A stretch of 64,000 nt of DNA from Owenia fusiformis (Eukaryota; Annelida; Polychaeta; Sabellida; Oweniidae). The DNA lies in assembly GCA_903813345.2 (NCBI GenBank), contig CAIIXF020000005.1:40243375-40307374 (forward strand). Reading direction: 5' to 3'. Every line of letters starts with the position of its first letter. Positions within the stretch are counted from its first letter, which is position 1. Position numbers and translations under genes: made by a program. Shown here one piece after another: positions 1 to 11,960 of the stretch. Under the pieces are notes generated by a model. The model had not been told where the DNA came from. It saw only the letters and a list, made by a program, of their open reading frames with translations, and made no database searches.

Positions 1-284
1 GTTGTTGTTTGTTGTTGAAATTTAAAAAATTGTTGCTCAATTTAAAGTGGTCATCATTTTTCATTTAATATTTGATACCCCATCCTCCGCTCACAGGGCT
101 TCAAAATCCAGAATATATTATTTCTTTTTACCCCCTGCGATAAGCACTTAGCATTTCCCCGATTAAGATCTCGCAATCTGATTGGCTGTCGCAACACTGC
201 AATAGAAATCATGTATAAGTCATTGCACATCACGTGATTCAATTTAATCGGGCTCTTTCAAATTGGTTATAGCAGGGGGAAGAA

Positions 285-420
285 GGAGGTACGGATTCTG
301 GATACCTGCTTAGGAGGATGTTGATACTCAAATAACATTTTTATACTCATGCCTTAAGGACATAGGACCTCTGCTTGAGAAGCAATATCAAAGATATCCT
401 CTGAATTCAATATGGTGTTT
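285..420 (+). repeat. Dispersed repeat R2, degraded copy
   Basis: The order of words (ACTCAAATA, then TGCCTTAAGGACATAGGACC, then CTCTGCTTGAGAAG, then TTCAATATGG) matches the copies at 6085-6365 and 58800-59300. The family is non-coding and ends in a CAATATGGCC-like word. Its origin is unknown. Confidence 0.55.
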
Positions 421-1929
421 AATTCTCAAGAAAAATGTGTATTTTACATACCATAATAAATTGATACCTGTGTTTTTTTAAAGATGTGCCCTGATGGGTT
501 ATGATAGCAAACTCAAGGTACAATAAATGGATGTGGAGATCTTGAAATGTAACCTATTGTCTTTATATTTGAATGATGTAGATATTGGGACTCTTTTATT
601 TATAGGTACTTTTTGTACATAACTAGATGGGGCCATGTGTTTCATATTTGATCACAAAAAGTCATATATCCGACTTATTGCTTGGGATTCATTCATTTCG
701 AGTTGGATTATGTGATTCAAAGAAAAAGTGGAGTCTAATTTTAGTTGAAGAGTAATCTATCCCATTCTGATTGCCATCACACCTTTCTTTTTTGAGACGT
801 CATGGTCTATCGTGATAAATGTGTCCTTAAAGCATCTTTGTTAAAAAATATGATAATTATTTTTACCTTGAGTTATTAATTCATTCTGCTTATTAGTAAT
901 GTGTCCTTAAGTCATCTTAATAGAAAATGTGATAATTATTGTTAAGTTACGAGTCATATTACTTTTTTAATCCTGTTAATGTGTGTTCATGTGTCCTCAT
1001 AGAGATGCTCACCTAAAAAGTCAATCAGTATGATTCATCATTAACGGAAATAAGTCCAAAGAGAGAATCAGTTAGAAAGACCGCAAACCTTGCGTAATTC
1101 CCATTCTCTTCCACACAATTCAGAATTATAATAACAATGATAAATAACTGATAGTCGGGGATTACAGCTTTTCACTTCCTATATGTCTATTAGGTCTAAA
1201 TATACTGAACAGGAAGTAGATGCAAGATGGCTTGACCAAAGCATGATTGACTTTTGATTTTTACAATTTTAATTGTTTCAATTATTGACATGATCAGGAT
1301 CACAATGGTCGTGGAATGAATTATATGAATAGCTAAACTAACTAAAAAATAGATCGATTTGATTCGATGAAAACAAGTTTGTGATGATAAATAACAGATT
1401 TTTAAGAACATTTTATTTTCATATGTTGCATAAAATGGACAGTGTAGTTTTTTCACTTCAAACGATTCTTTTAACCATTACTCATTATTCCTGTCAATAA
1501 TAAGAAAATTGCAGCTTGAAAATATTTCAGGTTAAGTCTTTTTTCCTAATGAGCTCCATTATAAATATGGAATTTTTAAACTTATGTTTTCCTTAAATTC
1601 TACTTGATGAAAATCTCATATTTAGTGATTATTGCATGGTATCGTGTTAAAAATTAATTGACATATTAGGGAATGAATAATATGCCACATACAGAGAAGT
1701 CACACAGGAAGCTTTTTAATAGTAATACTAACGCTAATGGTGTGAACAATGAGCTAATTCGACATTTCCTTATCTTCCTTCATAAACAAATCTTTTACAC
1801 CATTGAATGTTAAGGACAACTACTACAATGGTTGTCAGTAGGTAGTTTATCAACAAAAGAACACAATTACCACCCGTGAATTACCCAGGGCTGTAGGGAG
1901 AGGGGGCAAAATTACACACAGGACCAACG

Positions 1930-2035
1930 GACTGACAAGTTAGTAGAGTTCTCCTGTCCAGACCAAAAGTAGCCAGTCCCTGGACTGACTACTTCTAATT
2001 AGTAGCCAGTCGAGACTGGTTCTTGCCAGTCCAGG
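1930..2035. repeat. CAGTCC hairpin cluster
   Basis: GTAGCCAGTC and GACTGACTAC form an inverted pair around 1970-1992. Further copies of CCAGTC/GACTGG surround it (1955-2030), so several alternative hairpins can form. Function is unknown; it may be a MITE relic. Confidence 0.5.
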
Positions 2036-2297
2036 AAAAAATCACCAAAAAATTAAAATCTACCTCATTCTAAGCCTCATTCTAAATCCTTGTATGTGGT
2101 AAATAGACAATATAAGGTGACATCCATCAATTTGTTCGCAAGTTTAAATCTAGAAACCGCTACACTACAACTTCGTAGTTTATCTAGGTAGATTTGTCCC
2201 ATGGTCCGACGCATTAGGAGAGCACAGACAATTATTACACAACAAAATACAACTGACTACATGTACATAAACAATTAACCACTCAAGTACCAGAAAC

Positions 2298-3225
2298 GGG
2301 TTTGTGTAAAAAAACGGGTGACCGGGTACCCGGTCGACCGGGTACCTAATGTTCCTAGCAGGGTTACCAACTTTCAAAGTTCCACATTTCCCCCGATATA
2401 TAGTAGCGAATTGACTTGACAGACTTAGCCTACCGAGTGCACTGCTGTTCGTTATTTTCACCCAATACGAGACAGGGCACTTTTTAAAATAATCGATCCA
2501 GCAAACAGTGACGTCCATGTCACGTTGCTCATAAGTAGCATATAAGTTCCTAGAAGACGTTGCGCATTTTCGTTCTTTACACATCGATGCAACATAAACA
2601 TGAGACATCTATTGATCGTACAAAAAGAACGTTGTTGTAACGTATCCGTAAAGTTCGTTAGTGTGGAAAACATAACAAACAGGAACGTTTGATTTTTTAC
2701 TACATTGGTCCATATGTGACGTAACTCAAACGTTAAAACATGACAAAAACTTTGTGTTCTCACTAAGTCGGTTCATTTCCGACGTATTGTTAACGTTAAA
2801 ATTTAACGTTGTCGAAACGTTTTTTCGATTTGAAATAAACTCAAAACGTGACGTCAATAATGACGTTTATGGACCGTATTGATCTGACGTTATTAAAATA
2901 TTCAGCAAAGCTTCGATGGATGGTTGAATTTCAACATTGTGGAAATGGCTTCAAATTATTTGTTAGTTAAGGAAACGTTACAAAGACGTCAATATGTTCT
3001 CACTAAATCGGTTCATTACCGACGTTATTTTAATGTTAAAAGTTAACGTTGTCAAAACGTTCTTACGATGTGAAATAACCTCAAAACGTGACGTCGAAAA
3101 TAACGTACATGTATCGTCCAGATCCAACGTTATAAATAAAAAAATTCCTAACCCTGCTAGGAACGTTAAGCACCCGGTCATCCGGTTACCCGGTTACCCG
3201 GTCACCCGGTTTTTTACACAAACCC
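2298..3225. mobile_element. 928-bp TIR element with 9-bp target duplication
   Basis: The left end GGGTTTGTGTAAAAAA and the right end TTTTTTACACAAACCC are inverted copies. Homology continues inward through GACCGGGTA repeats to TTCCTAGCAGGGTTA, giving arms of about 75-80 bp. The direct repeat ACCAGAAAC lies immediately outside both ends (2289-2297 and 3226-3234), as expected for a 9-bp target-site duplication. A 9-bp duplication with long TIRs is typical of Mutator-like elements, but no transposase is visible, so family assignment is inference. The interior is rich in AACGTT and ACGTCA words and carries a diverged tandem duplication. Confidence 0.85.
2752..3112. repeat. Diverged tandem duplication inside the 928-bp element
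   Basis: A block beginning TGTTCTCACTAAGTCGGTTC near 2755 recurs about 242 bp later (near 2997) as TGTTCTCACTAAATCGGTTC. Both run through TTAACGTTGTC to CTCAAAACGTGACGTC. This is internal repeat growth within a non-autonomous transposon. Confidence 0.7.
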
Positions 3226-3235
3226 ACCAGAAACA

Positions 3236-3322
3236 CATAAACACTGACATATAGACACTGACAAATAAACACTGACACACAAACACTGACACACAAATAT
3301 TGACACACAAACACTGATTTAT
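3236..3322. repeat. Short ACACTGACA minisatellite
   Basis: About five tandem copies of a 16-18 bp unit of the form ACACTGACACACAA follow directly after the right target duplication of the 928-bp element. Confidence 0.75.
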
Positions 3323-6080
3323 GAACTGAACTACATGGATACTGCAGCAACTTATTGTAATTGATTGGAATAAGTTTTCAAGTGTTTAAATAGATAGCAG
3401 CACATTGTAAAAAATGTTGATTTTTGTTTGACTTCTATCAAAGGGAACTTAATTGAAGTTGATAGACATTCAAAATCCAAGTCAAATCTCAAAGGGGCTT
3501 ATTCAGGATGTGTTATTTAGGATCCAGAAAGTGATAATTTGTGATTCTGAGATGACTTAGTACTGTTACTGTAGTATGTACTTTATTAATAAGATCGAAA
3601 TTGTTATTAAATTATCTTTCTAAATGGACACATGAGTCATTTAATATGTAAAATGTATTTGAAATAATGATGCATAATCTGCAGAGAAAAGAACGTAATC
3701 ACACAAAATAAGGCTAGCCCATGCGGCTGCCAGACTGCATAGCCTTATTTGAGATAGCTAGATTGTTATTTGAAAAAAACACTGCACAGAATATTAATAA
3801 CTGTATACATATCCCAAGAGGTCTACAATTATAATTGTTAACTTATATGACTGGAAATGACAATTTGCTCTTCATTATTCTGAAATTAGATTATTACAGA
3901 AGCAATAATGTGAGAACGTGAGGATCCATTCATATTAAAGAAAATTTAAAATTGTCCATTTTCTCTAGCCCCCTATTGATCATAATGTCAAATGTAAGTT
4001 AATTTTATAGTTTAGACCAATATGTAAAAGCAATTCAAACATTCTACATCAACTTTGATTTCTTTGAAGGAATGTGTTGATTTTGTTACCGAGAAATGCC
4101 CAAAAATATGCTGTCCCATTTTTGCCCATATTGTAAACCCATTTTCTTTTACAAGATCAAGTCAAAGTTTCTCATAGCCTAGCCTACACTAGACGTCTCA
4201 CCTGGAATATGGTGTAGAGATTGTCTCAACCTTTGGTACATGGATTTTTTTCATATTAAGGATTTTCAGGTACAAGTATAGGTATATGAGTTCAAATTAA
4301 AGGTCAGAAGTTTCATTTTCAAGTTTTTTAATCCTTTTTTTCAAAATCATCTAGGAGGCTCAATGTGTCGATATCTGAAGTTTTTACAACGATGATCTTT
4401 CAGTGTTTATTTTGATTCATCAAACTTTTCAGCATCTGCCTTGGCTCTTTTACAGCGGGGCAATACACTCTATTTAACCCAAGTGCAACATGCACCACCT
4501 TGGCTCTTTTTGATCAATATTTCTCCATCAGTTGCAAGTTCACAGCCAGCTTTTGCGCATCAGAAGTGCCCAGACAAACAATGTAAGATATTTGATCATG
4601 AAATGAAACTCTTTTATAAGTAGTGCCCAAGCACTAAAATAACAGTACATTAGGAGCAAACATGTCCGTTGACATTAATTGTTTAGTAAATTGTTGCATT
4701 ACAATCACCACTGGACAATCATTGGGACAATGCAAACATTGTAAAACATCTTTAAGCAACAAACATCACACAATGCAAATAATATATTTAAGAATTAAAG
4801 GACAATCTGAAGGACACATTGCAATGATCATTGTCTTTTAACTCGAGTACTGTCTATGGGCTTCTCAGGATTCCATTAACTTAATTGACGTATTGTGTCA
4901 GAGATTCTTTGTTCAATCTTGAGATAAAATCTACTTTCTAATAGCTATCGTATCTTAGAAGATGAGCTTATGTTATACTGTGAACAGAGCATTCCAACAG
5001 CAGAAATTCCAAATATAATTTGGTTGATTTTATTTTTAGATTCATTTAATACTTGGAATCTTGGCGTTTGCAATTACCCACTGGTCTTTCTGGCTTCCTG
5101 TCCCTCAATCTTTCAACAATTTTGTACAAATTAAAATTGTCTGAACAATTGCTCATATCCTTTTATGTTGGTAAGTTTAATTGGTGTCAGCATCTACTTG
5201 AAATCACTTTTTCACATCATATGGTCAGCAATTACCCTTTGCAATCGTTTAACTTCACTTCTTAAAAGAGAACTTCGTCTTCACTCTTTCAGTTTACAAT
5301 AAATCTCTGATCTCACCGAGCCGATCAGAGTTTGTCATCGAAATATGGACGACTTTCTATCTGGTCATTTCTTCTGACATCATGGCATAGTTAATGAGCA
5401 CATATTTAGCATGTGTTCCTTCAACTTCGCTGATTGGTTGAGAAAGGGTCAGCATGGTAGATTTAAAATGATTTATTACCCGGGCTGTCACATGCACCAA
5501 TCTTTGGTGCGGGGCTGCTAAACTATAATATAGTCTATACTAGGCGCAGGGTAGTCAGCAATTTGCTTCACCTATTGTTTGTTATTGCACTATTTTCTTG
5601 GTAATTATATGAGAAAGTCATTTGGGATTAAGGGCTTATTCTGAGTCACAGAGCATAATCTTAAATACGTAGAGTAAGAAGAGCTTAATCCTAAACATGT
5701 AGAGGAAGTACCGAAGCCAAACTAATAGAAAGGGCAGGAAGAGCTTAACATGTCCCTTAAAATTATTAAGCTTGGAAATTAACCAATATTGGATGTCAAT
5801 TATTATGACGTGGACAACCTCATGAATAAATACCTTATATTTATTAGTTTATTGTTTTATATGGCTATTTCCTACTTTTACAACAGTTTGTACCTCTATG
5901 GATTTCACTGAATGGCAGTTAGTCTATTACTCTCCTAATTACTCTTTTACACCCACATACATTATAAATAATGAAAATAAAATATATTTGTAAATGAGTG
6001 TATTTGGCCATAGTAATTATCAATAACCAATTCATTCTGTGTTTTCCAGCGCTGAATTTCATTCTGTGTTTTCTTTAATT
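3323..6080. other. Gene-free stretch
   Basis: No recognisable gene. Two spans have exon-like splice signals but no family match: 4456-4583 (TCTTTTACAG acceptor, GTAAG donor) and about 5041-5169 (TTTTTAG acceptor, GTAAGT donor, stops in the useful frames). I could not connect them to the IDUA exons downstream. Confidence 0.5.
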
Positions 6081-6084
6081 AGAA

Positions 6085-6365
6085 GCTGTCCATCCATTTG
6101 TTTGTTTGTCTGTTCATTTGTCTGGATGATAACTCAAATACCAATTGACAGATTTGATTGAAATTTTGTAGGTTTATGCCTTATAGGCATAGAACCTCTG
6201 CTTGGAAAGGGAATATTCAATATGGCCACTCAGTTCATCGTAAAAATTTCATTTTCGATAACTCAAATACCGGTTGACAGATTAGGTTCAAATTTTATAT
6301 ACTGAAGCTTGGGGACAAAGGAGTCCTGCAGGATAGGAAACACATGATCAATATGGAGGGTGGTG
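6085..6365 (+). repeat. Dispersed repeat R2
   Basis: It starts with a TTTGTTTGTC/TTCATTTGTC stretch and GATGATAACTCAAATACC, continues with TGCCTTATAGGCATAGAACC and CTCTGCTTGG, and ends near CAATATGGCCACTC. The segment GATAACTCAAATACC recurs inside it (6101 and 6256), so it holds two partial units. It matches copies at 285-420, 16480-16620 and 58800-59300. Confidence 0.65.
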
Positions 6366-7464
6366 AATGAAAACTTCTATCCGAGAAAGTTGCTATATTG
6401 TGGCTCAGCCAAATGGATATTTTACTAAATTATATGCATTTATAGAATACACTATTGGATTATATACCAGGCCCGTAGGCGGGGTGGGGGGTTCGCAAAA
6501 ATTCTTTCAAAATCATGCAGTTTTTCACCATTTTGAGCACTTCTCAAGTGATTTTGGGCATATTTGGGCCATAATTGTCAAATGTGAACCCCCCCCTGGA
6601 AATTTTTGAAAACTGAACAAATGAATCTGCTAAATCTTTGAACAGGATTGGGGCGGTGAGGTTTATATCATTTTGTGCAGAAGTAATAGTTGTGGGGTCT
6701 GTATTTTCTTTGGGCAAAAACCCCCAAATTAAGGTAAGGTTAAACTTCCTGGACTTTTTATCTTTAAAAACTTGATACCAACTGACTGCATTAAGACTAT
6801 TTTAACTTGTAAACATAACATAAATGAAACCCATACGATTAAAAAAGACTTCAATAAGTTTCTACTGGGAATTTATCCAAAGTATACGAATAAACGGCGC
6901 CTATTCTGCAAATAGTGGAGCATTGATTTGAATACACCAATTGCTACAGAAGACTGGGAAATGATAAATAAAATGAACAAAATTTAGCAATTTCGAACCT
7001 AAACTTGCATCATTTAACTATTAAGTAATACATGTACATAGATTTGTTACGACCAACAAATACTTAGAGATGTGTGGTCTACATTAGCAGACTCCGATAT
7101 GTGCACTTTTTGTCGCTTACGTGTAGCAACAATATGCCACCTTTTTTACGATTGTACAATAGTCCAGAACCTTGTACAAGATATAAATATGGCTTCCGAA
7201 AGAATATGAGCATTTTAGATGTAACAAGCAAACTATCATATTAGGACCAACTTAAATCAGAGACATATGCTTAAATGACCAAAGAGGCAGAGGTTTTAAG
7301 CTAAATGTATTAACCTATTACAAACTAGACTTAAGTATTGGAGGAGGAGATAAATCTTTTGGGTGGTGTTTGGCACTTGGTGTATGGTGTTTGGTGTCTG
7401 TATCAAACAGCAGCTGGTAACATTTTGTATGTTAATGCCTTGTTATAGACTTGTAGTTGAAACG
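6366..7464. other. Gene-free stretch
   Basis: Nothing recognisable as a gene. A GGCGGGGTGGGGGG run at 6478-6491 and CCCCCCC at about 6590 bracket a small block that may be a relic repeat. Confidence 0.5.
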
Positions 7465-8640
7465 TGTCCATTATTGATGGAAATTGCATTATTGCAAGTG
7501 TCCATTATTGATGGGAATTGCATTATTGCAAGTGTCCATTATTGATGGGAATTGCATTATTGCAAGTGTCCATTATTGATGGGAATTGCATTATTGCAAG
7601 TGTCCATTATTGATGGAAATTGCATTATTGCAAGTGTCCATTATTGATGGGAATTTCATTATTGCAAGTGTCCATTATTGATGGGAATTGTATTATTGCA
7701 AGTGTCCATTATTGATGGGAATTGCATTATTGCAAGTGTCCATTATTGATGGGAATTTCATTATTGCAAGTGTCCATTATTGATGGGAATTGTATTATTG
7801 CAAGTGTCCATTATTGATGGGAATTGCATTATTGCAAGTGTCCATTATTGATGGGAATTGCATTATTGCAAGTGTCCATTATTGATGGGAATTGCATTAT
7901 TGCAAGTGTTCATTATTGATGGGAATTGCATTATTTCAAGTGTCCATTATTGATGGGAATTGTATTATTGCAAGTGTCCATTATTGATGGGAATTGCATT
8001 ATTGCAAGTGTCCATTATTGATGGGAATTGCATTATTGCAAGTGTCCATTATTGATGGGAATTGCATTATTGCAAGTGTCCATTATTGATGGGAATTGCA
8101 TTATTGCAAGTGTCCATTATTGATGGGAATTGCATTATTGCAAGTGTCCATTATTGATGGGAATTGCATTATTGCAAGTGTCCATTATTGATGGGAATTG
8201 CATTATTGCAAGTGTCCTTTATTGATGGGAATTGCATTATTGCAAGTGTCCATTATTGATGGGAATTGCATTATTGCAAGTGTCCTTTATTGATGGGAAT
8301 TGCATTATTGCAAGTGTCCATTATTGATGGGAATTGCATTATTGCAAGTGTCCATTATTGATGGGAATTGCATTATTGCAAGTGTCCTTTATTGATGGGA
8401 ATTGCATTATTGCAAGTGTCCATTACTGATGGGAATTGCATTATTTCAAGTGTCCATTATTGATTGGAATTGCATTATTGCAAGTGTCCATTATTGATGG
8501 GAATTGCATTATTTCAAGTGTCCATTATTGATGGGAATTGCATTATTGCAAGTGTTCATTATTGATGGGAATTGTATTATTTCAAGTGTCCATTATTGAT
8601 GGGAATTGAATTATTGCAAGTGTCCATTATTGATGGGAAT
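7465..8640. repeat. 34-bp minisatellite, about 34 copies
   Basis: The unit is a 34-mer, TCCATTATTGATGGGAATTG followed by CATTATTGCAAGTG. About 34 head-to-tail copies differ by a few substitutions (TCCTTT, TTCATT, GGGAATTTCATT, ATTTCAAG), while unit length stays constant. Because 34 is not a multiple of three and stops recur, this is not a coding repeat. Near-identical copies point to recent expansion or homogenisation. The last unit breaks off into GATGGATGTAG. Confidence 0.95.
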
Positions 8641-9004
8641 GATGGATGTAGTCCATCCTCAGTGATATACACCCTATGCGAAGTGATAGGCCAAAATCTA
8701 GCTGAATCAAGTTGGGAAAAGACAATCCTACCAAAAATAAATAAATTCAGTACCATAAATTTTGTAAGCTGTTATTTGTGTAGACATAGGGTGAGATAAG
8801 AACTTCAATTCCAGATTTTGTATTTGTAGACAAATGGATTGGCCATACAAAACATAACTGTGGATCAAGTGCTTATTTCATGGAGTGACAAATGCATAAA
8901 CACTCGGTAAGTAAGAGACTTTTCCCTTGTACCCCTTGTGAGCCAATAAATACTGATTGCTCTATAGGCTGTTACTGAATCTAAATGAATGTGAACCAAC
9001 TCAA

Positions 9005-9166
9005 CTTGAGGGTACCTCCAGGGAATGGCCAAATGTATATGCCTGTATCTGGCTTATTAAACTATACCCAGCATTTAGCATTCCCGAGGGTACCTCCAGA
9101 GAATGGCCAAATGTATATGCCTGTATCTGGCTTGTTAAACTATACTCATCATTTAGCATTCCCGAG
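9005..9166. repeat. 78-bp tandem duplication
   Basis: A unit starting GGTACCTCCA occurs at 9011 and 9089 with only a few differences. The 78-bp period is a multiple of three, so it leaves open frames on both strands that mimic a protein repeat. I do not regard these as genes. Confidence 0.85.
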
Positions 9167-9404
9167 GGGCCCCTGGGTTGTAACAAGTGTTTGTCTGGCT
9201 TGGTAGAGCTTGTCAGCCATTACTTTATTTTCAGTATTGGTGCAATGTCAGATGTGGAGTTGATTACTAATGACCTCATTTTGGTATTAGATAAATACAC
9301 CATGCTACAGCTTAGCAGCAATGCTTTGAGGACATTCAAAAAGTTTTGTGCTTCAATGTTCTAAGAGCAATACCAAAAAAGGTTGACCTTTGACTTTTTC
9401 TTTG

Positions 9405-10223
9405 AATTAACCCCCCTATCACACCAAACTAGTTCTTACCCGTTCTTGCCAGTCCTACGAAAACGTCGTCAAACGGGCTCAATCTGGCTGTGGTCGGGAA
9501 ATATGTCTGAAATAATTAGCTTCTTCGTTCTTAAACAGTCTTCAATACGTCCATCTCGTTCGCAGTTCGTTCAGGTCGCACCACGTCGGAGTGCAACGTC
9601 GTAGAACGCGTCCCTTAGTCTAGAAGGTCAACATGACCTGATTACAGAACGGTATGGTCGTCATCGAATTTTGAATCGATTCAAAATTCTAAAATCACCT
9701 TCCCGTCTGAGAACGTTCATAAAGTTCGTAAATAGACCTTAGAAAGTTGCAGCTACGTTCATTCCGTTCGCACACAGTTTAAAACCAGTTTTGAAGAACG
9801 CAGTGGCAACTTGTTTGGTGTGATAGCTATATTTTTGCTAACTCGTTCAAAAGCAGTGTTAAATACGTTCTTAATCAGTTTAAACCCGTTTGCAATTAGT
9901 TCTACCTCGTTCTCAACACGTCCGCAGACAGTTCAACTCGTTGTTAAAACGTCCCTAGTAGGATTGAAGTACGACGGTTCCGTTCGTAGTACGTCCAGCT
10001 CGTCGTTAGTACGTTGTCACTCGGTCTAATTGTAGAACGTGACGACCACGAGAACATTTTGAGCATTGTCTAAGTTCTAGAGGACCTACCCGTTCGAGTA
10101 CGTTCGATGAAGTTTGTAAATAAATCCCAAATGGTTCTTAGTAGGTCCAGTCCGTTCGTATAAAGTTGAAGCCCGTTTTCGAGAACGCAGTGAGAACTAG
10201 TTTGGTGTGATAGTAGGGTAATC
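9405..10223. mobile_element. Foldback/MITE element with internal third terminus
   Basis: TATCACACCAAACTAGTTCT at 9417 is inverted as AGAACTAGTTTGGTGTGATA at about 10194-10213. Similarity extends outward to ATTAACCCCCC against GGGTAAT. A further copy of the right terminus, CTTGTTTGGTGTGATA, sits at about 9812-9827, so the block may be two tandem elements sharing an end. The interior is packed with GTTCGT, ACGTTC and CAGTTC words. There is no transposase and no clear target duplication. Confidence 0.7.
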
Positions 10224-10229
10224 ATAATC

Positions 10230-10620
10230 ATTATGTCACCCAAAGGTGACATATTGTTATGGTCTCCAACTTTTCTGTGGACACGTCTGTAACAAGTTTC
10301 TTGTAACAAAATCTTACAACTTGCAATAACTTGACAAGTACTGTTTACCCTGGCTTCAGTTTTTTTCAAAATCATCTATGCATTCGCGAAAGTTCAAAAC
10401 TGACTTTAGATAACCTTCAATAACCTTCTCAAGGTCAAAAATGTATTTTTCGAACATACCTCGAATTGAAGTTTTTTTCAAAATCATCTACAATAACCTC
10501 ATTCTTTTTGTAACAAAATCTTGCACAACTTCCAATTACTGACCTTTAATCACCTTCTCAAGGTCAAAACAGGTCTCAAAGCTATTTTTAGAACTTGCTT
10601 TAAATTGACCAAAATTTTTC
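10230..10620 (+). repeat. Dispersed repeat R1 (GGTGACATATTGTT)
   Basis: It opens with a small hairpin, ATGTCACC then GGTGACAT (10233-10252), then TATTGTTATGGTCTCCAAC. It is followed by two imperfect copies of a block containing TTTTTTTCAAAATCATCTA and CTTCTCAAGGTCAAAA (near 10360-10440 and 10470-10570). Related sequence occurs at about 16091-16140 and 56689-56900. Confidence 0.65.
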
Positions 10621-11291
10621 TCCATGTTTTATTTAACCTAATTATTTTTGGATTGAGGTTATCTTAGTGTCATTTGTCAGTAGAAAACCTAATACTTGAC
10701 ATCTACCTGTCTACCTACGTGAGATTCTGGTATTTAGCTGGAACCATTGGATTCCAATTCTCTCATGATAATTACATGTGTCTCTTTAACAGTGAATAGA
10801 TACTTATTGACCAAATTATGTAACTGAAAGTTAATATACCGTCAATTGCAAGGGAGTTAATTAATACTATAGGATGTCATTCTGGTAACATGATTTCTTT
10901 CCTGAGATTATACTAATTATCATTATTTAGGCTCAAATGACATATTAAGAGCAAACCAGTTTAATGTGTGAAGTAAGTTAAGAGATCCAGTTACAAATGT
11001 GACTCCATGTTATAGCATAGAAGTTTGACAATCTGAGAGTGTCTCCAGGAAATGGACATATGCCAAGTATAGCATAATATGTCAGATAGAGGTGTGAAAG
11101 GAGCAATGAATTAACGAATGTTTAGCTCTGGCCATATAAATTCCTGGTATCACACTTTTGAAAAATAAGTTTTTTTTTGATTTACATTAATATTACAAAA
11201 TAATATGGAGTAATTATAAAAAACTTAAATACTCATATACACTTTCTTGAAAATTAATTTTTAGGCTTCTGTGGTGGGCATTACTACCTTA
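10621..11291. other. Gene-free stretch
   Basis: No exon or element boundary recognised. A weak echo of the 9005-9166 unit (TCTCCAGGAAATGGACATAT) lies near 11041. Confidence 0.5.
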
Positions 11292-11700
11292 GGGGAGGCA
11301 TCAAAAGTTCGATGTCGGATAGAAAATTAAATAAATCTAGTTAGGGGGGAGGGGGTTCAAACCCATTTCAGTTTGCTATCCGACAAATTTCAACATTTCA
11401 CATTTTTGGCAATTTTGACTCAGAATGCCTTGGAATGGTTTAAAAATAAAGATTTTACCTAATGCTTTCTTCATCAAGATCATTCCAAAGGATTCCATTC
11501 TATCAATAGTTGTCAAAAGCCGCAAATTACGATAGGAATTAACAAAAACTAGAATGTGTTTAGCAATAATTTTTCAAATTCACAAACCGGAAGTCAGCGA
11601 TCAACTTTCATGGTAATTAGTTTTTTGGAGGAGGGGGGGTCAGAGTCAAAACTAGATTTATTTAGTTTCAAATCGGACATTGAACTTTTGATGCCTCCCC
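11292..11700. mobile_element. 409-bp MITE with TTA target duplication
   Basis: GGGGAGGCATCAAAAGTTCG at the left end is inverted at the right end as TTGAACTTTTGATGCCTCCCC. The inner arms also pair (AAATAAATCTAGTT with AACTAGATTTATTT, and GGGGGGAGGGGG near both ends). TTA flanks both ends (11289-11291 and 11701-11703). A 3-bp TTA/TAA duplication is characteristic of PIF/Harbinger elements, so that assignment is likely but inferred. Confidence 0.75.
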
Positions 11701-11833
11701 TTACTGGATATATTCAGAAGTATGTTTAAAGATAGATACAGTATAGTCATTACTAATTAAAGGGTAGAAACATGACTGAATCCTGACAATATGTAAGCCA
11801 ATCCCCCTTTGTAAATCTCTTCAGAAAGTAATG

Positions 11834-11960
11834 CAGTAAAACCCGTCTATACATGTACAGTAAGTAATGCAGTAAAACCTGTATAAAGTGAACATCTACT
11901 TAATCAGAAAATGGTGTTCACTTAATGTGTACAAAATAAGAGTTCTAACCGAAAAAATTT
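11834..11960. repeat. Fragments of the CAGTAAAACCTG MITE family
   Basis: GCAGTAAAACCCGTCTATAC and GCAGTAAAACCTGTATAAAG begin at about 11834 and 11869, followed by GGTGTTCACTTAATG. They match the terminus and neighbouring repeats at 42795-43370. No matching right end was found, so these look truncated. Confidence 0.6.

Larger units (their letters stand above)
1..2288. other. Gene-free left flank
   Basis: I see no exon with credible coding content and splice signals. The region holds a degraded copy of a dispersed repeat near 285-420 and a cluster of CAGTCC hairpins near 1930-2035. Short open frames on either strand look like chance frames in AT-rich DNA. Confidence 0.6.

Noticed and set aside
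2180-2763. Minus-strand frames of 142 and 101 codons
   Set aside because: They overlap each other in different frames within the 928-bp transposon and its flank and contain no protein motif.
4456-4583. Possible internal exon upstream of IDUA
   Set aside because: Acceptor and donor look good and two frames are open, but neither resembles IDUA or another family I know, so it is not called.
7465-8640. Repeat array considered as a CRISPR array
   Set aside because: Units are contiguous 34-mers without unique spacers, and the genome is eukaryotic with spliced genes. It is a minisatellite.
8957-9364. 135-codon open frame over the 78-bp duplication
   Set aside because: Openness follows from an in-frame tandem duplication and is mirrored on the opposite strand. 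The tail after a TTTTCAG at 9228-9234 has no recognised family.
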